Assembly: GCA_947453945.1 (NCBI GenBank)
Contig: CANGJB010000008.1
Span: 1 to 64,000, forward strand
Source: Sphingomonadaceae bacterium
GTDB lineage: Bacteria > Pseudomonadota > Alphaproteobacteria > Sphingomonadales > Sphingomonadaceae
Length of the DNA: 64,000 nucleotides
Direction: 5' to 3'
Shown: piece by piece, positions 27,894-35,507 of the stretch
Layout of the letters: the number at the start of each line of letters is the position of its first letter
Numbering within the stretch: position 1 is the first letter of the stretch
Translations under genes and position numbers: made by a program
The notes under the pieces: generated by a model
Databases searched by the model: none
Seen by the model: the letters and a program-made list of their open reading frames with translations, nothing else
What the model was told of the DNA's origin: nothing

Positions 27894-29075
27894 ATGGACA
27901 TCAACACCCCCGAAGGCGCCGCCAGCAGCGCGATCGAAACCAAAGCCGACGCATTCGACGCGTCGTTCGACATTGCAATCCGCCAGGATGAAGCCGCGGC
28001 CGCGATCGAAGCGCTGCGCGGCGACATCGCCGAAGTGAAGGGCCGGCTGGACAAGGTGAACCGCGCTGCGGTGCGCCCCGTGATCAGCGGCGCTGCATAC
28101 GGCACCACCGAGAGTTCACCCGAACTCAAGGGCTTCGTCGATGGCTATCTGCGTCTGGGCCGCGAGACCGAGCTCAAGTCGCTTTCGATCGGCTCTGCAG
28201 CGGACGGCGGATTTGCGGTGCCGCGTCCGATCGATGCGGAAATCGCCCGCCGACTGGTCAAGATCAGCCCGGTGCGCAGCGTGGCCAACGTGGTGCAAAC
28301 GAGCACCAGCGGCTTCCGCCGCCTGATCTCGATCGGCGGCACCGCTTCAGGCTGGGCGAGCGAGACCGGCGCACGGACCGAGACCAGCAGCCCGAAGCTG
28401 GCGGAAATCGTCCCGCCGCTGGGCGAGCTCTACGCCAACCCTTCGGCCACGCAGCAGATGCTCGACGATTCGGCGTTCGATGTGGGCACCTGGCTGGCTA
28501 ACGAGATTGCCACCGAGTTTGCCCGTGCCGAAGGTGCGGCCTTCATCAACGGCACCGGCACGAACCAGCCCAAGGGCTTTCTGACCGGCCCGACTGCAGC
28601 AGTGCCGGATGCGACCCGCGCCTTCGGCACGCTGCAGTTCATCGCATCCGGCAATGCGACCGCCTTTGACGCGGCGCCCGAAGCGAAGCTGATCGACATG
28701 GTCTTCGCAACCAAGGCTGCGCTGCGCCAGGGTGCGGTGTGGATGATGAATTCGGCCACACTGGCGGCTGTGCGCAAGCTCAAGTCGGCCGATGGTTCGT
28801 TCCTGTGGCAGGCCGGGATCATCGATGGCCAGCCGAGCCGCCTGCTGGGCTATCCGGTGATCGAAGCCGAAGACATGCCGGATATCGGCGCAGGCAACTT
28901 CCCGATCGCGTTCGGCAACTTCAAGGCAGGCTATCTGATCGCCGAGCGCACGGCGACGACGATCCTGCGCGATCCATACACCAACAAGCCCTTCGTGCAG
29001 TTCTATGCGACCCGCCGTGTTGGTGGCCAGCTGCTCGACAGCGATGCGATCAAGCTGCTGAAGATCTCGACCTGA
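27894..29075 (+). CDS. GTA major capsid protein (HK97 family, gp5)
   Basis: Start at ATG 27894 (MDINTPEGAASS), with AAGAAAGGA 11 nt upstream; 393 aa. Residues 1-85 are a charged helical delta domain (coiled-coil-like, QDEAAAAIEALRGDIAEVKGRL), removed by the gp4 protease in related particles. The HK97 fold follows with SSPELKGFVDGYLRLG, SADGGFAVP, the long spine-helix region and NPSATQQMLDDS. The end FVQFYATRRVGGQLLDSDAI is typical. Two tandem hairpins directly behind the gene may raise its mRNA level over that of the tail genes. Confidence 0.94.
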   Translation: MDINTPEGAASSAIETKADAFDASFDIAIRQDEAAAAIEALRGDIAEVKGRLDKVNRAAVRPVISGAAYGTTESSPELKGFVDGYLRLGRETELKSLSIGSAADGGFAVPRPIDAEIARRLVKISPVRSVANVVQTSTSGFRRLISIGGTASGWASETGARTETSSPKLAEIVPPLGELYANPSATQQMLDDSAFDVGTWLANEIATEFARAEGAAFINGTGTNQPKGFLTGPTAAVPDATRAFGTLQFIASGNATAFDAAPEAKLIDMVFATKAALRQGAVWMMNSATLAAVRKLKSADGSFLWQAGIIDGQPSRLLGYPVIEAEDMPDIGAGNFPIAFGNFKAGYLIAERTATTILRDPYTNKPFVQFYATRRVGGQLLDSDAIKLLKIST

Positions 29076-29098
29076 TCGAGAACAGCCTGATTGGCTTT

Positions 29099-29175
29099 GG
29101 GCAGGCGCGCGTTCCCCTGACGCGCCTGCCCCGCGCCCGCGGCGGTTCCCCTCACGCCGCGGGCGCACCCTTTTT
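29099..29175 (+). terminator. Tandem hairpins with near-identical loops behind the capsid gene
   Basis: Hairpin 1: an 11-bp perfect stem GGGCAGGCGCG (29099-29109) with CGCGCCTGCCC (29121-29131). Hairpin 2: a 12-bp perfect stem GCGCCCGCGGCG (29133-29144) with CGCCGCGGGCGC (29155-29166), then ACCCTTTTT. The loops are CGTTCCCCTGA and GTTCCCCTCA, sharing nine of ten aligned positions although the stems differ. Hairpin 2 with its T tract looks like a terminator; since eleven or more GTA genes follow without a recognisable promoter, it is more likely a partial terminator or 3'-end stabiliser that gives excess capsid mRNA. Confidence 0.72.
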
Positions 29176-29216
29176 CCTGCCCCGAAATTCCCATCCCCAG
29201 AACACCGGAGATTGCC

Positions 29217-29765
29217 ATGAAGCGGGCAATTACCGCGCCGCCGACTCTGGCACCGACGGCGCTCGCCGAGCTCAAGGCATGGCTCGGCATCAGCACGACG
29301 CGCGATGACGCGGAGCTGACAGGTCTGATCAGGACCGCGCTCGAACTGTGCGAAGGATTCATCGGCGCCATGCCGCTGGCATCAGACTGCGAAGAAGTGC
29401 TCCCCGCCACCGGCGAATGGCAGGCACTGGCCACGCGGCCGGTGCAGGCCATTACCGGAGTGCTGGCGATCGCCACCAACGGCACGCGCACGGCTATCAG
29501 CGCAAGCGATTATGAGATCGACATCGATGCGGAAGGCACCGGACGGCTGCGCCTGGCACGGCCGATCGACCAGACGCGCCTTGCGGTAAGGTTCACTGCC
29601 GGAATGGCCGAGAGCTGGGACACGCTGCCCGATGCAATCCAGCAGGGCCTGGTGCGCTGGGCAGCGCACCAGCACCGCATGCGCGACAGCGACAAATCGA
29701 TCGCAGGACCGCCAGCATCCGTGGCGGCGCTGTGGCGCCCCTGGCGGCGGATGCGCATCGCATGA
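29217..29765 (+). CDS. GTA head-tail connector/adaptor (gp6)
   Basis: The 182-aa protein resembles phage gp6-like connector proteins: ALAELKAWLGISTTRDDAELTG is the N-terminal helical part that packs on the portal, followed by a beta-rich middle (residues 60-125) and a C-terminal helical part that starts with PDAIQQGLVRWAAHQHRMRD. CCGGAG lies upstream of the ATG. It overlaps the next small ORF by 4 nt. Confidence 0.82.
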   Translation: MKRAITAPPTLAPTALAELKAWLGISTTRDDAELTGLIRTALELCEGFIGAMPLASDCEEVLPATGEWQALATRPVQAITGVLAIATNGTRTAISASDYEIDIDAEGTGRLRLARPIDQTRLAVRFTAGMAESWDTLPDAIQQGLVRWAAHQHRMRDSDKSIAGPPASVAALWRPWRRMRIA

Positions 29766-29911
29766 TCGGCTCTGGCAGCAACTTTGCGCAGCTGCAGCAG
29801 CAGTTGGCCGCCGCCGCCCGCCGCATCGCCGAGGCCCGGGCCGCGCAGCGTGCCGCGCCCGACAACACGGCCAACTGGCGATCCGCGCGGTGGCTCTGGC
29901 CCTTGCTGTAA
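29762..29911 (+). CDS. 49-aa ORF in the GTA gp7 position
   Basis: The ATG overlaps the gp6 stop (ATGA). The product is MIGSGSNFAQLQQQLAAAAR followed by an Ala/Arg-rich helix and a tryptophan-rich end (NWRSARWLWPLL). In RcGTA this slot holds gp7, a head-closure (stopper) protein of about 110 aa. Here no longer frame exists between gp6 and gp8, so the stopper is missing, replaced or reduced. I do not recognise the sequence. The ATGA junction and tight fit before the gp8 ribosome binding site (AGGAG at 29912) argue that it is translated. Confidence 0.6.
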   Translation: MIGSGSNFAQLQQQLAAAARRIAEARAAQRAAPDNTANWRSARWLWPLL

Positions 29912-29923
29912 CAGGAGTGAGCG

Positions 29924-30319
29924 ATGGAACTGGCTTTTCGTGCCGTGGTGGTGGCCTGGCTTGCGGCGGACGCGACACTCGCCGCCGGACTGAACGCAAT
30001 CGTCGAGGAAGCACCGCTACGCACAGCGCTCCCCTGGTTGGCGCTGACCGCAAGCGCGAGCACGGACTGGAGCACCAAGAGCGGGCGCGGGCGCGAGATC
30101 CGCGTGGCGCTCGAGCTCAACTACCGCGGCTATGAGCAGCTGGCTGAAGCCGGCCTCATCAGTGCGATCGAGGCACGGATGGAAAGCCTGCCACCCAACC
30201 AGAGCGCGGCGGGATTCCAGATCGCCAGCCTGACTTTTCTGAAAGCCCGGGCCGAACAGCGCGGCGAGGCCTTGCGCTCGCTCGTGCTCGAATATCGGGC
30301 GCGGGTGCTGGCGGTCTGA
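29924..30319 (+). CDS. GTA tail terminator, DUF3168 family (gp8)
   Basis: The 131-aa protein matches the DUF3168 layout: helix MELAFRAVVVAWLAADATLA, the WLALTASASTDWSTKSGRGREIRVALEL strand region (here noted only in part), and a C-terminal LRSLVLEYRARVL. Tail terminator rings cap the tail tube at the neck. AGGAG lies 7 nt before the ATG. Confidence 0.85.
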   Translation: MELAFRAVVVAWLAADATLAAGLNAIVEEAPLRTALPWLALTASASTDWSTKSGRGREIRVALELNYRGYEQLAEAGLISAIEARMESLPPNQSAAGFQIASLTFLKARAEQRGEALRSLVLEYRARVLAV

Positions 30320-30367
30320 TCGCCCACATCTGACCCGGACCAACCGCTTCCAACAAGGAGAACCGAA

Positions 30368-30775
30368 ATGCCCGCACAGAAGGGAAGCGCCTTTCTGCTG
30401 AAGATCAGCGATGGCGCACCGACACCGACCTACAACACCGTTGCCGGGCTTCGCACCACGCAGCTTTCGATCAACGGCGAACTGGTGGTGGTGACCAGCA
30501 AGGATTCGGGCGGGTGGCGCGAACTGCTTTCGGGCGCGGGTACGCGCTCGGTGAGCGTGAGTGCGGCTGGCATTTTCCTTGGCAGCACTGCCGAGACTCA
30601 GGTGCGCGGCAATGCGCTGGCCGGGACGATCACCGACTACGAGCTTTCGTTCGAGGGCGGCGAGAAGATGCGCGGCAAATTCCTCGTCCAGCGGCTCGAC
30701 TATGCGGGCGATTTCAACGGCGAGCGCAATTACACGCTGTCGCTCGAAAGCGCGGGCGTGGTGGTGCAGGTATGA
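30368..30775 (+). CDS. GTA major tail tube protein (TP901-1 family, gp9)
   Basis: The 135-aa protein starts MPAQKGSAFLLKISDG and contains VAGLRTTQLSINGELV and DYELSFEGGEKMRGKFLVQ, the signature strands of TP901-1-type tail tube proteins. AAGGAG precedes the ATG. It overlaps the gp10 start by 4 nt (ATGA). Confidence 0.92.
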   Translation: MPAQKGSAFLLKISDGAPTPTYNTVAGLRTTQLSINGELVVVTSKDSGGWRELLSGAGTRSVSVSAAGIFLGSTAETQVRGNALAGTITDYELSFEGGEKMRGKFLVQRLDYAGDFNGERNYTLSLESAGVVVQV

Positions 30776-31104
30776 GCGGCGCAATGGTGAACCCCGCCGC
30801 CGCCAATCCGCACCGCGGCGAAGTGAGCCTGCTGCTGGACGGCGCGCTGCACGTGCTGCGACCGACGTTCGGAGCGCTGGTTGCGGCGGAAGAAGAGCTG
30901 GGTGCGCTGTTTGCGCTGGTCGAACGGGCCAGTGGCGGCGAGCTGAAGCTGGGCGAGATGGTGGCGCTGTTCTGGCACTGCCTGGCGCATCCCTCAGACA
31001 AGAGCCGCGAGGCCTTTGCCGAAGCGGTGACGCGCGAAGGGCTGGCAGCCTGCGCGCCGGCGCTGCGCGGCTTGCTGACGCAGGTGCTGAAGGGCGGCGG
31101 ATGA
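30772..31104 (+). CDS. GTA gp10 family protein (tail assembly)
   Basis: The 110-aa protein (ATG 30772; a second ATG four codons in is possible) contains NPHRGEVSLLLDGALHVLRP and FGALVAAEEELGALFALVER, typical of the GTA gp10 family. Its role is probably as a tail assembly chaperone with the next gene. Overlaps on both sides are ATGA. No catalytic motif is seen. Confidence 0.85.
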   Translation: MSGAMVNPAAANPHRGEVSLLLDGALHVLRPTFGALVAAEEELGALFALVERASGGELKLGEMVALFWHCLAHPSDKSREAFAEAVTREGLAACAPALRGLLTQVLKGGG

Positions 31105-31298
31105 GCGAGCGCTTTGGCGAAGCTGCAGCGCGGCTTTCAGGCCAGGCCGCGCTGCTGATCGGCTGGACGCCGGACACGTTCTGGGCCGCCACGCCCGAAG
31201 AGCTGGCGGCCATCGTGGCTGCCGCCGCACCGCCGTCCGCTGGCGGAATAGACCGATCCACAATCACCGCGATGATGGAGCGCGACACCCATGGATAG
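31101..31298 (+). CDS. GTA tail assembly chaperone-like protein (gp10.1)
   Basis: The 65-aa protein begins MSERFGEAAARLSGQAALLI and contains WTPDTFWAATPEELAAI, the hallmark of the small phage tail assembly chaperone family found before GTA tape measures. It starts inside gp10's end (ATGA), and its own end overlaps the tape-measure start by 8 nt. Confidence 0.85.
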   Translation: MSERFGEAAARLSGQAALLIGWTPDTFWAATPEELAAIVAAAAPPSAGGIDRSTITAMMERDTHG

Positions 31299-31869
31299 TC
31301 TTTCAACGCTGGTCGTCGATGTGCGGGCCAGCACCGACGGGTTTGCCGCCGACATTGGCCAGATGCGCAGCAGCTTCGATTCGATCCTGGTCGATGGTTT
31401 CAGCCGGGGCGGCGATGTGCTGGAGCGCGGCCTGCTCGGCGCTATCCGGCGGGGAAGCCTTGGCTTCGAAGACTTGCGCCGCACCGGCATCAGAGTGCTC
31501 GACGACATCGCGGCACAGGCGCTGCGCGGGGGGCTTGCATCGATCGGCATCGGCGGATCGGGCGCGAGCGGCCTGGGCGGTGGGGTCCTGGGCCTTGGCA
31601 GCCTGATCGGATCGATCTTCGGGCTGCCGGGCCGCGCGACCGGCGGACCGGTTTCCCCTGGGCGCCCTTATCTGGTGGGCGAACGAGGGCCCGAACTGTT
31701 CGTGCCGACTTCGGCCGGACAGGTCGATGCCGGCAGCGGCGCAGCAGCGCGCGCGGTCAATGTCTCGATCCGGGTGGTGGCGCCGGAAGGCAGCAGCAGC
31801 CCCGAAAGCCTGCGCCGCTCCAGCCGTCAGGTGGCGCAGGCCGTGCGCCGCGCACTCAGCGACTACTAA
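31291..31869 (+). CDS. GTA short tape measure protein (gp11)
   Basis: The 192-aa protein sets tail length. MDSLSTLVVDVRASTDGFAA is the standard opening; a Gly-rich amphipathic middle (residues 85-115) follows, then the RATGGPVSPGRPYLVGERGP segment shared by many phage tape measures, and a basic C-terminal helix. It is very short for a tape measure, as in RcGTA, predicting a short tail. Confidence 0.87.
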   Translation: MDSLSTLVVDVRASTDGFAADIGQMRSSFDSILVDGFSRGGDVLERGLLGAIRRGSLGFEDLRRTGIRVLDDIAAQALRGGLASIGIGGSGASGLGGGVLGLGSLIGSIFGLPGRATGGPVSPGRPYLVGERGPELFVPTSAGQVDAGSGAAARAVNVSIRVVAPEGSSSPESLRRSSRQVAQAVRRALSDY

Positions 31870-31902
31870 GATCGCGCGACTGTTGAAAAGGAACGAGGGG
31901 CC

Positions 31903-34257
31903 ATGAGCTTCTGGCTAGCAAGCCGCCGCACGGTGCAGGCGACCGACACGATCCAGCGCTTCGATCCGCGCTTCTGGACAGTCGACTTTCCGCGCCCGGC
32001 AATGGCATCGGTGGTTTCGACCGCACCCGATACGCTGCGTGTCGATGCGGTGTTCCAGAAGGCCAACGATCTCATCGGGCTGATCTGGGAAAGCGCGGAT
32101 CGGTGGGACCACCCCCTGCTCGCCTATGACACCGACCGCGACTATGCGCGGCTGACGCTATCATTCCGCTGGCGATCTGCGGGCATCCTGCCGCTCGATG
32201 CGGTCAACGGGCCAACACTGACGATCGAGGGGCGCGACGCGGCAGGCAATCCGCGCGGCTGGTATGTGCGGCTGTGGAATTATGCCGTTGGCACCCCGAC
32301 CGACGCGGTAGTTACGCTGCCGTTCTCAGCGCTGGCGGGCGGGTTTCTGCTGCCGGGCGAGGCTGATCCGGTTCACCCTTCGGCGATCGACCGGATGTTC
32401 ATCTCGCTGGTCGCGCCGGGCTATTCGACGAGCGCGACGACCCCGTTTCCGACGGCTGTGACGGGCTGGGCCGAACTATCGGCAATGCGCTGCAGCGGGC
32501 ACAAGCCCATGCTGACCATCGGCGACGTGATGGTGCCTCCGCACGGCATCAGCATGGCGACAGGCTATGACGACGGCTACAACCAGACGCCTGCGCGCCT
32601 GCTGCGCACGATCCGGGGCCTCGGCTATCGGGGCAGCATCAACCACTATGTCGGCATGAGCCATTTCTTCCCGCTCGCACCTGACGGCGCCGGGGGCTTT
32701 GTGGTCGATCCGGCACTCCCCGCGCTCAATATCGCAGCGGAGCGCTGGCACACGGCCTTTCTTTCAGGCGCGAAAGCGCTGGGATACACGGTGATCCTTT
32801 CGCAATCCTACGAGCTTCTGGCGCAGCATTGCCCGCAAGCCTGGCAGCAGCGCGCGGCGGATGGGAGCCCGGCACGGACAGGCTGGTCTCCGCCATCCGC
32901 GCTGCTTTCACCCGCAAACACCGCCGCCAATACATGGCTACGCAAAGTGGGCGTACGCCTAGCGGGACTGCTGACCGAAGCGGGGCTGCCGGTGCGCTAC
33001 CAGGTGGGTGAGCCATGGTGGTGGGTGACGGCCGATCGCAAGATCTGCATCTACGACAATGCTGCCAAGGCAGCACTCGGCGGAAACCCGGTGGTCATTC
33101 CCGATCTGGGCGGCACCCTGACGGCGGCGCAGAAATCGCTGCTCGATGCGGCGGGCGCGCTGCTGGCCAATTCGACCGCGAGCCTAACGGCCGCCGTGCG
33201 GACGGCCGCAGGGACCGCGCCTTGCGAGACGCTGTTGCTCGCATTCCTGCCGACCGTGCTCGACCCTGCCACCCCCGAGGCGCGTCGCGCGAACCTGCCG
33301 ACAGGCTGGGCCTGGCCAGCGTTCGATGTACTGCAGCTGGAGGACTATGACTGGCTGACCGGTGGTTTTGAAGCACGCCGGACGCGGGGACGCGCGGAAG
33401 CCGAGGCCCGCCTCGGCTATGCCCGCACACGCCAGCACTACCTTTCCGGCTTCGTGCTGAACGGCGCCGACGCCGAGACGAAGTGGCCGCTGATCGACGC
33501 GGCTGCAAGCGAGGCACAAACACTGGGCGTGGCCGAAACTTTCATCTGGGCGCTGCCGCAAGTGGCGCGCGATGGCTTTACCCGCCTGCCCGACACCGCA
33601 ACCGGGGTGGCCAGCGAGGACGACACGATGCAGCCTTTTGACGACGTGCTCTTTCCCATCGCGATCGGCCGATCCGCGACGGTGACACCCGAATTTTCGA
33701 CCAATGTGACGATCACGGCATCGGGCTTCGAGCGGCGCAACAGCCTATGGGCCGATGCGCGGCTGCGTTTCGATGTGGGGCCCGGAGTGCGCTCAGAGGC
33801 AGAACTGGGCGAACTGATCGGCTTTTTCCGTGCGCGGCGCGGGCAGGCCCGGGGATTCCGCCTGCGTGACCCGTCGGACTACAGCTCGAACGGGATGACA
33901 GGGGTGCCGACCGCGCTGGATCAAGTTATCGGAACCGGCAACGGCGCAGCGGCTCGGTTTGGCCTGGTCAAGGCTTATGGCGCGGGAGCCGATGCCCAGT
34001 TGCGTCGCGTCACCCGGCCCCGCGCCGGCAGTGTGACGGTGAGCGTGGACGGCGTGATCGTGACGAACTGGACGCTCGATGCGCTGGGCGAGATCGTGTT
34101 CGCCGATGCGCCGTCTGCGGGCAAAATCGTGCGCGCAGGCTTTCTGTTCGATGTGCCCGTCCGCTTTGCCGAGGACAGGCTCGATGTTTCAGGGGCCGCC
34201 TTTGCCGCCGGAGAGGCACCAAGCGTGCCCTTGATCGAACTGCGCGAGGATGCCTGA
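31903..34257 (+). CDS. Fused GTA distal tail protein: 575-aa extra N-terminal region plus DUF2460 (gp12)
   Basis: Residues 576-784 are a complete DUF2460 domain (MQPFDDVLFPIAIGRSATVT, then FERRNSLWADARLRFDVGPG and FRARRGQARGFRLRDPSDYS), which alone is the whole gp12 distal tail protein of RcGTA. The first 575 residues are extra. They start with a beta-sandwich-like part (1-190) and continue with a TIM-barrel-like stretch: ATGYDDGYNQTPARLL, ALGYTVILSQSYELL, QVGEPWWWV and LQLEDYDWLTGGF recur at beta-strand-like spacing. I read this as a glycosidase-like or sheath-like decoration domain. There is no frame break between the parts. Confidence 0.82.
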   Translation: MSFWLASRRTVQATDTIQRFDPRFWTVDFPRPAMASVVSTAPDTLRVDAVFQKANDLIGLIWESADRWDHPLLAYDTDRDYARLTLSFRWRSAGILPLDAVNGPTLTIEGRDAAGNPRGWYVRLWNYAVGTPTDAVVTLPFSALAGGFLLPGEADPVHPSAIDRMFISLVAPGYSTSATTPFPTAVTGWAELSAMRCSGHKPMLTIGDVMVPPHGISMATGYDDGYNQTPARLLRTIRGLGYRGSINHYVGMSHFFPLAPDGAGGFVVDPALPALNIAAERWHTAFLSGAKALGYTVILSQSYELLAQHCPQAWQQRAADGSPARTGWSPPSALLSPANTAANTWLRKVGVRLAGLLTEAGLPVRYQVGEPWWWVTADRKICIYDNAAKAALGGNPVVIPDLGGTLTAAQKSLLDAAGALLANSTASLTAAVRTAAGTAPCETLLLAFLPTVLDPATPEARRANLPTGWAWPAFDVLQLEDYDWLTGGFEARRTRGRAEAEARLGYARTRQHYLSGFVLNGADAETKWPLIDAAASEAQTLGVAETFIWALPQVARDGFTRLPDTATGVASEDDTMQPFDDVLFPIAIGRSATVTPEFSTNVTITASGFERRNSLWADARLRFDVGPGVRSEAELGELIGFFRARRGQARGFRLRDPSDYSSNGMTGVPTALDQVIGTGNGAAARFGLVKAYGAGADAQLRRVTRPRAGSVTVSVDGVIVTNWTLDALGEIVFADAPSAGKIVRAGFLFDVPVRFAEDRLDVSGAAFAAGEAPSVPLIELREDA

Positions 34258-34258
34258 C

Positions 34259-35089
34259 ATGCCCGAGAGCCTACGGACCTGGTTCAGCCAGCCGCTTGAA
34301 ACCGTGGCCATCTGGTGGCGGCTCGAACGGCACGACGGTGTAACGCTGGGCTTTACCAGCCACGACCGGGATCTGGCCTTTGAAGGACTGGTCCACCGCA
34401 CTGCTCCGGGCATGGTGCCTTCGGCCATCCGGCGCACCGACGATTTCGAAGCCGACAGCGCTGAAGTGGCCGGCGCGCTCAGCCACGACTCGATCCGGGA
34501 GGCGGATCTTGCCGCCGGGCGATTTGATGGCGGCTCCATCGCGATGGGCCTGGTTGACTGGGACACGCTGGAGCGCGTGACGCTTTACGCCGGCACGATC
34601 GGGACCGTCGGGCACGAAGGCTCTGGCTTTTCTGCAGAGCTGCGCTCGGTGAAGGACCTCCTCGCCCGCCAGATCGTTCCGCGCACAGCGCCGACTTGCC
34701 GCGCGGAATTCTGCGCGGAAGGCTGCACGCTTTCTGCCAATGGATTCACGCATCAGGCAAGCCTTGCCGCCATATCGGCAGACGGTGCATCTGTCCAAGT
34801 GACCGGAGGGCCAGCAGCTGCCTTGCTGGCGTTTGGCACGCTGCGCTGGATCGATGGGCCGGAGGCGGGGCTGACCCGGCGGATCGAAACCATCGAGGGA
34901 AGCTGGCTCATGCTCGACCGGACCACTGCTACAGGCGTGGCACTGGGGACCCGGATCGAGCTGAGGGAGGGGTGCGACCACACGCTGGAGACGTGCGCAA
35001 CCCGTTTTGACAATGCGGCCAACTTTCAGGGCGAGCCGTTCCTGCCCGGCAACGACTTGTTGACGCGCTACCCGGCAGCACAGGCATGA
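34259..35089 (+). CDS. GTA hub protein, DUF2163 family (gp13)
   Basis: ATG 34259 is preferred because GAGGA lies 8 nt upstream; ATG 34250 would overlap gp12. The 276-aa protein carries five Cys in its C-terminal half: C147, C152, C156, C239 and C246 (TCRAEFCAEGC and EGCDHTLETC). Related tail hub proteins of GTAs and lambda gpL use such Cys to hold an iron-sulfur cluster, so a cluster is likely here. It overlaps gp14 by 4 nt. Confidence 0.88.
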   Translation: MPESLRTWFSQPLETVAIWWRLERHDGVTLGFTSHDRDLAFEGLVHRTAPGMVPSAIRRTDDFEADSAEVAGALSHDSIREADLAAGRFDGGSIAMGLVDWDTLERVTLYAGTIGTVGHEGSGFSAELRSVKDLLARQIVPRTAPTCRAEFCAEGCTLSANGFTHQASLAAISADGASVQVTGGPAAALLAFGTLRWIDGPEAGLTRRIETIEGSWLMLDRTTATGVALGTRIELREGCDHTLETCATRFDNAANFQGEPFLPGNDLLTRYPAAQA

Positions 35090-35502
35090 ACCCGGCGCTG
35101 GCTGCAGCCGCGGCCAGCCTAGTCGGAGTGCGATTTCGCCTGCATGGCCGTGATCCGACAACCGGGCTCGACTGTGTTGGAGTGGTGGCCGAGGCAATGC
35201 GCCGCGCCGGGACCCAACCAGTCGTGCCGACGGGGTACCGCCTGCACTCCGCCTCGATCAGCGGGCTCCTGCCCTTCGTGGCAGCCAACAATTTCGTGCA
35301 GGTCACCCACCCCGGCGAAGCCGATGTCGTGCTGGTCATGGTGAGCCCGGTCCAGCCGCACCTCTTGATCGGCACGCCGGATGGGTTTGTCCACGCGCAC
35401 GCCGGAATTGGCCGGGTAACCCTTTTGCCGGGCCTGCTGCCATGGCCGGCTGCCTGCGGCTGGCGCGTGCCAATCTGCTCCCCACGTTCAATCGAGGACT
35501 GA
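35086..35502 (+). CDS. GTA tail NlpC/P60-type cell-wall peptidase (gp14)
   Basis: The 138-aa protein has the catalytic Cys30 in GLDCVGVV and the His in GFVHAHAGIGRV. NlpC/P60 enzymes cut peptide stems of peptidoglycan, so this one should open the recipient cell wall at the tail tip. It starts inside the gp13 stop (ATGA). The sequence is otherwise of normal length for GTA gp14. Confidence 0.88.
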   Translation: MNPALAAAAASLVGVRFRLHGRDPTTGLDCVGVVAEAMRRAGTQPVVPTGYRLHSASISGLLPFVAANNFVQVTHPGEADVVLVMVSPVQPHLLIGTPDGFVHAHAGIGRVTLLPGLLPWPAACGWRVPICSPRSIED

Positions 35503-35507
35503 CCCTT

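Noticed and set aside
29217..29765. Capsid-tail hairpin 2 as a full terminator with a new promoter for the tail genes
   Set aside because: No -35/-10-like pair was found between 29167 and 29217, so a complete stop there would silence the tail genes; partial termination fits better.
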